Source: Siphonodentalium dalli
Lineage: Eukaryota; Mollusca; Scaphopoda; Gadilida; Siphonodentaliidae
Direction of reading: 5' to 3'
Length of the DNA: 64,000 nucleotides
NCBI GenBank assembly: GCA_032622095.1
Contig: CP136067.1
Span: 78,826,705 to 78,890,704, forward strand
In this document: positions 56,828-64,000 of the stretch, in pieces
Position numbering within the stretch: the first letter of the stretch is position 1
How the letters are laid out: each line of letters starts with the position of its first letter
Program-made: the position numbers and the translations under genes
Notes under the pieces: generated by a model
The model's input: the letters and a program-made list of their open reading frames with translations, nothing else
Database searches by the model: none
What the model was told of the DNA's origin: nothing

Positions 56828-58089
56828 AGAGATCAATGTATGGGGTAGTTGAGGTGTTGTGCAAGTGGGCGGAGCTTATGTCGAGGTAGGGGCGTGGCAG
56901 GGGGCGTGGCTTCATACCTGCAATTAGTCACGGTGATCATAATGTCCGTACGTTGAAAAGGGACGCAAATTCGTTTGTCATACGTACCTTTACACCGAAC
57001 GAGAAGTCGGGACCAAAGAATGTACCAACTTCAATAAGTATGGACAGTACACCCCAATGTGGAGTACTTAAATTTATTCTGGGATGATGCACTCTGGCAT
57101 TTGATTGTCGACGAGACCAACCGAAACGCTCGTCACGTGATTTCGAAAAAACGTAACATGCGCCTAGGAAATGTCTAAAATGGGGCATAATACGATTGAT
57201 TGCTCGGGGCAATGGTGTCATTTGATCATTAGGGTTAGCAACCGTTGTCATACCCTTAATCAAAAATTTGGTTCACTCATACGGCCAGATATATAACAAA
57301 TTTCACAGTGGGGCATGGGCTGCATCGAAAACGCCATTTCCTAGGGCTGAAATACTCGATAAAAGCTATAATTGCATTTTAAATTCGATTTCGGGGGGCT
57401 GCATAGCAACCGTTGCCAGGGAGAGATCGTGTGGCAATGTATCCCGGTCTTAAAATACTAAGTGGTCCATGGGGAACATACATGTAACGTTTCAGATCTT
57501 TGGCACCACTTAAACCGAACCCACCCATTGCACCTAAACAAAGTCGACAATAAATAAAAAATAACACTGGGAGCCCAGGGTCATGGTGTCGATTGTTGTG
57601 GGGAGCCAGGGTTCAAAGGGTTAAGGAGTTCTGATGAGTTTTCGAGTGTGTATGTTTATCTGAGACTGATCAGTTGGACTGCGAATGACATCGGACATAT
57701 GAATCCATAAGATATTCGAAATATTGTGTGCATATATATTATGAATATGTTTCAATTGAAATTAATTGAACATCCATCTCAGCAATCAGATTTGCGATCT
57801 CAAGAACGTGAATGAATGATAACGCGATGCCTTGATCACACGCACGTGAATGCCGTTCGCATGCATGCAGCTAATAGGATATTCGTTTAGTATTAACATG
57901 CTTGGAGTTTGTATATAGACCACACATGCCGCACGATACGGCGTATCAACGATTTGTTATAATCATGTTTATTGTACAGACTGTATGACTCGTTCCCACT
58001 CGAGTAGACCGTTACGCGACAATGAAACCGAATCATCTTATCGAATATACATATATCGTATATTGCTCCAAATTTTGCAATTCTGGCAT

Positions 58090-59868
58090 TTTTAAGAGTC
58101 ATCAGATAAAATTGTAACGAGTCTATCTATGTTAACACACTAAACATCCGAACATATATGTACACACACAACAAAGTTATTTATATTTATAATAAACACT
58201 TCACTGTGGAACATGTGTATACTGCCATTATTGTTATGTGCATATGTAAATTACACTATAGTTTATAACTTTTCTAATTCAGTCCTATAGGACAACATAT
58301 TTAGTGGGCATAATATTTACACAAGACTTCATTATGTTATCGTATAGGTTGCATGTACTGTAATTGATATGTATGTTTAACCGAAATGAATCGTATCTTA
58401 TCAGGGTCTCCGTCTGAGTTTGGTTTATGGTTTTAACCAAAATTGTTATGGATGTTCAGCGTCACGATGACCTTCAATTCGTATTGTTTGCAGATTTAGT
58501 TTTCGGCTTGTTAAGTTCAAGAATTATTCTTTTTCACCTATTTTGCACACAACAATCTAAATGAAATTGTGCATAAATCTCCACAATTATGGGAAATATT
58601 ACATGGGTTCATCGTATATACATGTTTTGTTGTTTTCAATATGTTAACGTTATAATTCTTAGCTTAACGAGGTCAGAATTGATTCTTGTTTCGATTAATG
58701 GTCTGCAGATATAACCGAAAAAAATTCTGCAACGCCCAGCGTGTTATATGGTAACTTATAACTGCATATGCTTAATAGGAATATTTATTTCTCACAATGC
58801 CACGCGTTATTTCATAAGAGAGTCGCCAAAGTAGACAGTACAATTAAAACGACCGCAAAAGTTTGATATTATTTCCGACAACCAAGTCATACAGTCGCTG
58901 TGACATGTTGTCAATCAAAACAATCTAATTATCGTTTAATCAAATAACGTACTAAATTCGTCGAGGTTGATTGGCCAGTGGATCTGTATGCACGCACTGT
59001 TCAATTAAACAACCATTGCAACACGTGGCCTTGTTTATTTCGACTGTATCACGAGTTGTTGGTTTCAATTTCAATTCTATGCACATGTTGAAATATATTG
59101 GTACTTATGGTACTTGGTATTGTCAGGACAGTACTACCCGAAGCAATGATGATGCAATAAGGGGTCTTTTTTAAAACAATGTTTCCGTCTGACATGTGTA
59201 TTCAAATCACGCTTTCTCCTAAATGTGTGTCCTCACTACGAACAGAGGCTGTGATATGCATGCTTGGAGCGATTGTGGCTCGTTAATTCTTCTTCTGTTG
59301 AAAAAAACTGAGTGCACGTCGAACATTTCGGGGATTCGTCACCAACATGCATTTTAAGATGCCGCTTTTGGTTGTAATTTGTAGAAAAAGTCGCATCTGG
59401 CTTTCACTAACGCTTCCTCTATAGGCACAATTTCCAATGGCGCGTCTGATTCAGACATGGTGTTTCATAATACTAAATTCGAGATGCCACAAAATATCCG
59501 CGCAACACATAAGGGACCGGATTAATTGACCGATCAAGGGATTAATTATACTTTAATTAAGCCTTCAGTGCCCGGTGATTTTATGCGGACTGGCTGTTTT
59601 TGCTTTGTTCACAGACAGAGATAACTGTTGTGATTATAGCCCAACTCGTGCAAACATTCACGATACCTGATGATGAGTATAACGTGTCATGCTTCATAAA
59701 TTTATTTGTCTTCAGGGAGAGTATTTGTTTTGTTGTGGGGGGTCTTAACCTCTGTCAAACCATTCAACAGAGAAAACTGTATACCATAGCACATGATAAT
59801 TCTTATACAAAACATCACAAGAAAAAAAGATAAATATTTATACATGCTCTATCCGCGAACACACTAGG
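58090..59868. other. Spacer of the foldback element
   Basis: 1.78 kb between the inverted arms, AT-rich, with one protein relic (59236-59458). No transposase motif is seen in any frame. Confidence 0.6.
59236..59458 (-). pseudogene. C2H2 zinc-finger relic in foldback spacer
   Basis: On the minus strand an ATG at 59458 opens MSESDAPLEIVPIEEALVKA. A one-base frame change then leads into ATFSTNYNQKRHLKMH, the second half of a classical C2H2 finger. A complete finger follows: C-S-T-C, TQFFSTEEELTSH, NRSKH, with C-x2-C and H-x4-H spacing. The frame stops at 59236. Only about one and a half fingers exist, and the first lacks its cysteine pair in frame. It may be a captured host exon or the remains of the element's own DNA-binding protein. 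Confidence 0.6.
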
Positions 59869-60813
59869 CTACAATTGCATAATTTGGAGCAATACGATAT
59901 ATGTATATTCTTTCGGTTTCATTGTCGCGTAACGGTCTACTCGAGTGAGAACGAGTCATAAAGTCTGTACAATAAATATGATTAGAACAAATCGTTGATA
60001 CGCCGTGTCGTCCGGCATGTGTGGTATATATTCAAACTCCAAGCATGTTAATACTAAACGAATATCCGATTAGCTGCATGCATGCGAACAACAGCATCCA
60101 CGTACGTGTGATCAAGGCATCGCGTTGTCATTAATTCACGTTCTTGAGATCGCAAATCTGAATGCTGAGATGGATGTTCAATTAATTTCAATTGAAACAT
60201 ATTCATAATATATATGCACACAATATTTCGAATATCTTATGTTTCATATTTTCGATGTCATTCGCAGTCCAATTGATCAGTCTCAGATACACATAAACAC
60301 TCGAAAACTCATCAGAACTCCTTAAGTAATACGCATATTTATTGCACTCGGCGTTTGGTCGGATCTTCATCTGTGCCTTTCGGATCTTTCTGGACCGACA
60401 GTGGTCCCTTCATATCGCGCGGATATTGAGAACGACATGGATTTTTAAAATTCTGTCAAATATTATGCTTCATTGACATATTCAACTATATACCGGCATT
60501 TGCTTTGGAAGCGTGGAAGTCCAGGAAATATACTAGTGAATGGATGTTCTCGAAAAATTGAGTGAGCAAAAGCAAAAACACCATTGAAAAAAATTCGCCA
60601 AAAGAAAATTAATGGTCTGATCTGGGAAAACTGATTGACAACTGGTGGATAAATACTTCTGCTTCGTGTGGTCATACACATACGATGCTCGATGTCTGTT
60701 TTACAATGAGAAACAAACATATCCCCATATCATATACGTGAAAATGACTTTCCCATTTCCTCGGCTTTTGCCGTATATCCTCGGCTTTGGCCGTACCACG
60801 TACACGGGGGTGA

Positions 60814-61003
60814 TGTTATGCATCTATATAATAAATTATTACGACCGCCGGAATGTTACAAATGTGAGAAACTACATGTTTGAATATTCATAGACCTACA
60901 TGTATACATATTAGTAGTGGCCAAAGAAAGTGAAGAGAGTCAGGACGAAAGGTAAACTTAGATATATCTCATAAGCATGCTGGAATCGAGTAATAAATCT
61001 TAC
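60814..61003. other. Intron 2 remainder next to exon
   Basis: 190 bases of ordinary intron between the foldback element and the splice donor (GAAA|GTAAGA on minus). The element therefore inserted close to, but not in, the exon. Confidence 0.7.
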
Positions 61004-61163
61004 TTTCTGTTTGAGTGAAATTGAAAGTCGATTTGAGGTCGTTGAGATAGACGCTGAATGAGAATATAGACCCGTTGATGATTTTCTCCAAACATGCGAC
61101 AATCAGCCCGATCCAAGAGAGGATGATAAGCTTGTTTCTCGAAAACCATCCGACAATTCCAGG
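61004..61163 (-). CDS. Nodulin-like MFS transporter, TM1 exon
   Basis: A 160-base exon with acceptor ATCTTGGTATTTCAG before 61163 and donor GAAA|GTAAGA after 61004. It enters in phase 0 and leaves in phase 1, which matches the exon at 53345. It encodes PGIVGWFSRNKLIILSWIGL, a long hydrophobic TM1, then SFSVYLNDLKSTFNFTQTE. The pattern W..l......g..fsFsvY...LK..f..TQ is the N-terminal signature of Nodulin-like MFS proteins. Joining to the next exon gives FTQTE-IEVIVSSANIGQG without a break. An upstream exon must supply the start. Confidence 0.9.
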
Positions 61164-61831
61164 CTGAAATACCAAGATCAAGTTCAGTTTTTTTAATACA
61201 AGAGTCAAAATAGCCCTGCTAATACAGTGATAGTACTCTTGTTGAAACTGGATCTTCCCACTGACATGTACTTTTTGTATCAGGTAACCGCATGCCGGTA
61301 TACATACCAATGTAAAGTGCATGTCATTTATCTGTTGTCCACCCGAGAAGCATCAATACATTCCAGAACTCAAGTGACATTTGATTCACTGATGTGCATT
61401 CCGCTGATTCAATAGCCAAAATGGTAAACTAGCAACTGTGTGAATGCTGTGTTTATCATTATGGAACCAGTCGTGTCAGATTTGACACTATTCAATTATA
61501 CCACCATAATTTATATACGCCTTCTATACCAGAAAATAATTAGATCGGCCAAAGAGCCCATTACGTTTGAACAAGTTTTGAACAGTTGTCAGCGTAGCAA
61601 ATATTCAAATGACGATCTCTCGTAAAGAGCGTCCATGCATCCGTCACCCAAAAGCGGAATACAATAAAGAGCGGTATCCATTAATGATGGATATTTTCGC
61701 GATGTTTATGCCATACGAATGACGAGAGCCAAGATAATTTTTAAGCTTTTTTTTGTTGTTGTGATGAAATCGAAAATCTAGACATGTAATAAATTTATTG
61801 TGTCACTATGGTTGCATGCAGATATACCCAC
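61164..61831. other. Candidate intron 1 of transporter gene
   Basis: AT-rich. No other exon with correct phase is recognised. Confidence 0.35.
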
Positions 61832-61897
61832 ATTGTGGTAGCTACCCCCTCCAGATAGCATGCTCTTTTCACCATAGCCCATCTTCGACAGAAGTCC
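61832..61897 (-). CDS. Candidate first coding exon of the transporter
   Basis: An acceptor-like TTCTCATTCACTTCAG precedes 61897. An ATG at 61882 gives MGYGEKSMLSGGGSYHN, and a possible donor GTGGGT follows at 61831. Splicing here leaves phase 0, as the TM1 exon requires. The donor is non-ideal and short N-termini are easy to find by chance, so this is a proposal only. It would make the full protein about 483 residues. Confidence 0.35.
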
Positions 61898-64000
61898 CTG
61901 AAGTGAATGAGAAACATATTGATAGTCACCCCAAAACCAAGTAAGATTCTCACAATTGTTTTCGGTGGACACTAAACCACGGATTACTCCCTACAACTTA
62001 TATCATGTAATTATATTTAACTCAAACTTTTGACACAATGCAGCTGCCTATCATAATAGATCCATTGTAATCCATTGTTTTGTGAAATTATTCATTATTC
62101 TATAGTCGTTAATTGTGTGTAAACCTAACGAGACGGAAAAGACAAACATCACATAGTTCAACCTCTCTGATGTAGTAAACCCATGTTTGGTCTTCATACA
62201 AAAACTTCTAAAATTTATATGCAATGAAGATGGTGATATGTCAAATAATCTTGGCTAGATACGAGTTTTCTTTAGATAGATCCGGAGACGCTCTTTATTG
62301 AAAATATCTCGTAGTTGTTATCTGGATTTATACAAACCATGCGTCTTGGTCTGAGAAATGCCGACGAATTCGACAAACATTTATTACACGGTTGTTCCTA
62401 TAATTACTGTGTTGCTGCTGTGCCATATTTACAAATCCGCATGGAACATAACGTGCCGTGCTCATCCCGTTGACATCACATGACGTAAATGATGTTCCGA
62501 TCAATCACGAAACCGGAACTATACAATAAAAGTATCACAAATGATATAGATAGAACACAACGCGCATCTTAATCGACAATCGTTTACATAATGAGTTTCG
62601 GACGGCGCAAGGCTATAGGCTATTTAACGAAGCGGAACTTGAGCTGAGTAAAATGTGACAATGCGCCATCCGCAACGAGTTCTATAAAATATTCTAGATT
62701 ATGATGCAAGTTGTGTTCTGTATGTATTCCACAGCATTGTGTCGAATAACTTTAATCCGTGAATGTGACAACCATTGATACTATGACTACCTTTATGGTG
62801 AATTAATTCAAATGAAAAGCCGCCAATTACCTGTACATTACCGATTGTTGACGTTATATACGCATGTCATCGCTCTTTGGAAACAACGTCAACTCGGAGT
62901 AGTTCCGGCTTATATTCCTCTTCTGGTATACAACAAAATGTATTAAATGGCTGGTATTCCATTGAATACATGTGTAATAAAAACAAGCCATGCCTGTGCC
63001 TGAATAAACCATGTAAGTCGATTTGTTTTGTAATTAACGATTATAGGACGGGGGCATATGGTAAACACAGAACGACACGTCTCTTATTTGTTTGTTTGTT
63101 TTTTTCGGTACAAAAATTGTGGCCCCGCGGAAGGATAGAACGCGTGCTACATTCGTTGTTGATGTATACTGGAATTAGATCGTAAACCCAACTTTGTCCG
63201 AGCTTACATTGTTTCCGCTTCTGGTATTTTTAAACTTCACACAATGCGTTAATTATCTAGATACATGCATGTATACCTGCGATTGTGTGATCGGACAGAA
63301 GTATTTTAGCAGAGTCGTCTTTTTGGTTCTTTTATTCAACCATTTTAAAGTGAACTTTGCACATATAGCTGTCATCAAGTGGGACTAATTTGAGCAGTCA
63401 TGGTCCTTTTTAAACTTAGGAATACAGCTATTACATGTGTAGCCCAAGTTAAATGCTAGGGTATTCCCATATAAATACTCTAGTTTACTGGTTTACATTT
63501 GGTAAATAGCAGTACTAGTACCACATTCGCATAGCATTCACACCATTTCAACTATGCCCTAATAGAGACATAAATTATAGTCTTTAAAGATAGTCTATAT
63601 CTTCCTATAACAAGTTCTAAATATGAATAGAAGACCCCTGCTTGTATCAATTAATATTGATTTTATTTCAAATTTTGGGGTATAATACGTACGATCAATT
63701 TGGGACATTTGCGGCTCGAGGAAACGTTCAGAGCGTAGCAAGCGGAAACAGTCTATCTAAATCTGACTTCGCCGGAACGTTTCATGACGGTCTGTTCCAA
63801 AAACAGTATCGAAAAAAGGTCCCAGTTGATAGTTCGCATTATATAAGAAAATGTCGATATAAAATCAATATTAATTGATAGAAGCGTTTCCGGACATGTT
63901 TCTTCGACTCGAATTTATTATTTTATACCCCGGAAACAGTATAGAACGTATTTAGGAAATTTCCACACTTTGTCACCACCGGGTTTAAATACATGTGTGT
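61898..64000. other. Upstream flank, no gene recognised
   Basis: Would hold the 5' UTR and promoter of the transporter if the gene starts near 61.9 kb. I see no TATA box or further exon that I can support. Frames at 62877-63388 and 63642-63878 have no domain. Confidence 0.4.

Larger units (their letters stand above)
55208..57620. mobile_element. piggyBac-type element inserted in left arm
   Basis: Bounded by TTAA at 55204-55207 and 57621-57624. The terminal inverted repeats are CCCTTTGAACCC, 12 of 12 identical at both ends. A subterminal 26-bp perfect palindrome lies at 55262-55287 (CCAGCGGCCGGTA arm), and a related imperfect one lies at 55220-55242. The corresponding position in the right arm (CTCCTTAAGTAA, TTAA at 60324-60327) is an empty site. 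Subtracting the nested retroposon leaves about 1.2 kb, too short for a full transposase, so it is an internally deleted or decayed copy. Confidence 0.92.
54713..60813. mobile_element. Large foldback DNA element with ~950-bp inverted arms
   Basis: The left arm runs 54713-~58088 and is interrupted by the piggyBac unit at 55208-57620. The right arm runs ~59870-60813 and is uninterrupted. Without the insertion both arms are ~945-960 bp and agree closely to the ends, which read CACCCCCGTGTACGTGG with a tandem CGGCCAAAGCCGAGGA just inside. ATGTT lies immediately outside both ends (left before 54714, right 60813-60817), a candidate 5-bp target duplication. The 1.78-kb spacer holds a zinc-finger relic. 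No transposase is seen, so it is non-autonomous. Among DNA superfamilies, 5-bp duplications are typical of Transib, whose termini also start with CAC, but the rest of the end does not match the Transib/RSS heptamer. Confidence 0.88.

Noticed and set aside
54713-60813. Firm assignment of the foldback element to the Transib/RAG superfamily
   Set aside because: Only the CAC start and one 5-bp duplication agree. The heptamer-like remainder and a transposase are missing.
60463-60893. 85- and 82-codon frames in the right arm, matching 54694-54915 frames in the left arm
   Set aside because: Each exists in both inverted arms but neither carries a known motif. Their conservation follows from arm similarity.

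Overview
This window looks like nuclear DNA from an invertebrate animal, most likely a bivalve mollusc. It is AT-rich and has no prokaryotic gene layout. Its long non-coding stretches are packed with degenerate transposons. Several repeat arrays end in (ACGG)n tracts and hairpins, like the 'pearl' elements described from bivalves. The one convincing host gene has canonical GT-AG introns. The species assignment is inference from repeat style, not from a search.

Host gene: on the minus strand between about 61.9 and 50.0 kb lies a gene for a 12-TM major-facilitator transporter of the Nodulin-like (NFD4-type) family. Three exons join in perfect phase (61163-61004, 53345-53139, 51037-50004) and encode 466 residues. 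A small upstream exon (61897-61832) can supply a start, giving about 483 residues. A poly(A) signal lies 180 nt past the stop. No other intact host gene is convincing; an unrecognised 119-codon minus-strand reading frame at 48.1-48.5 kb is the next best.

Nested transposons in intron 2 (54.7-60.8 kb): a foldback DNA element with ~950-bp inverted arms, a candidate 5-bp target duplication (ATGTT) and a C2H2 zinc-finger remnant in its spacer. One arm carries a piggyBac-type element (TTAA duplication, 12-bp terminal repeats). That element is itself interrupted by a 1.2-kb retroposon with a 12-bp target duplication, an A-rich tail and an intact 283-codon reading frame. The other arm keeps the empty TTAA site, so the order of events can be read.

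Other regions. 0-16 kb: dispersed repeats, LINE ORF1 and RT relics, a small piggyBac-type MITE and a perfect 212-bp palindromic MITE. 16-31 kb: TTAA MITEs, microsatellites, several tandem arrays, a cluster of CTTAAG-centred palindromes and pearl-like arrays. An inverted-repeat-flanked unit at 25.8-28.5 kb has a SANT/Myb-like exon relic. 31.4-40.6 kb: a 9.1-kb structure with ~1.55-kb inverted arms carrying a broken transposon-type gene; between the arms are a long minisatellite, a MITE and a degenerate LINE whose ORF2 begins with a 2A-like motif. 40.6-49.8 kb: degenerate repeats, a 42-bp minisatellite open in several frames and more MITEs. 61.9-64 kb: nothing recognised.
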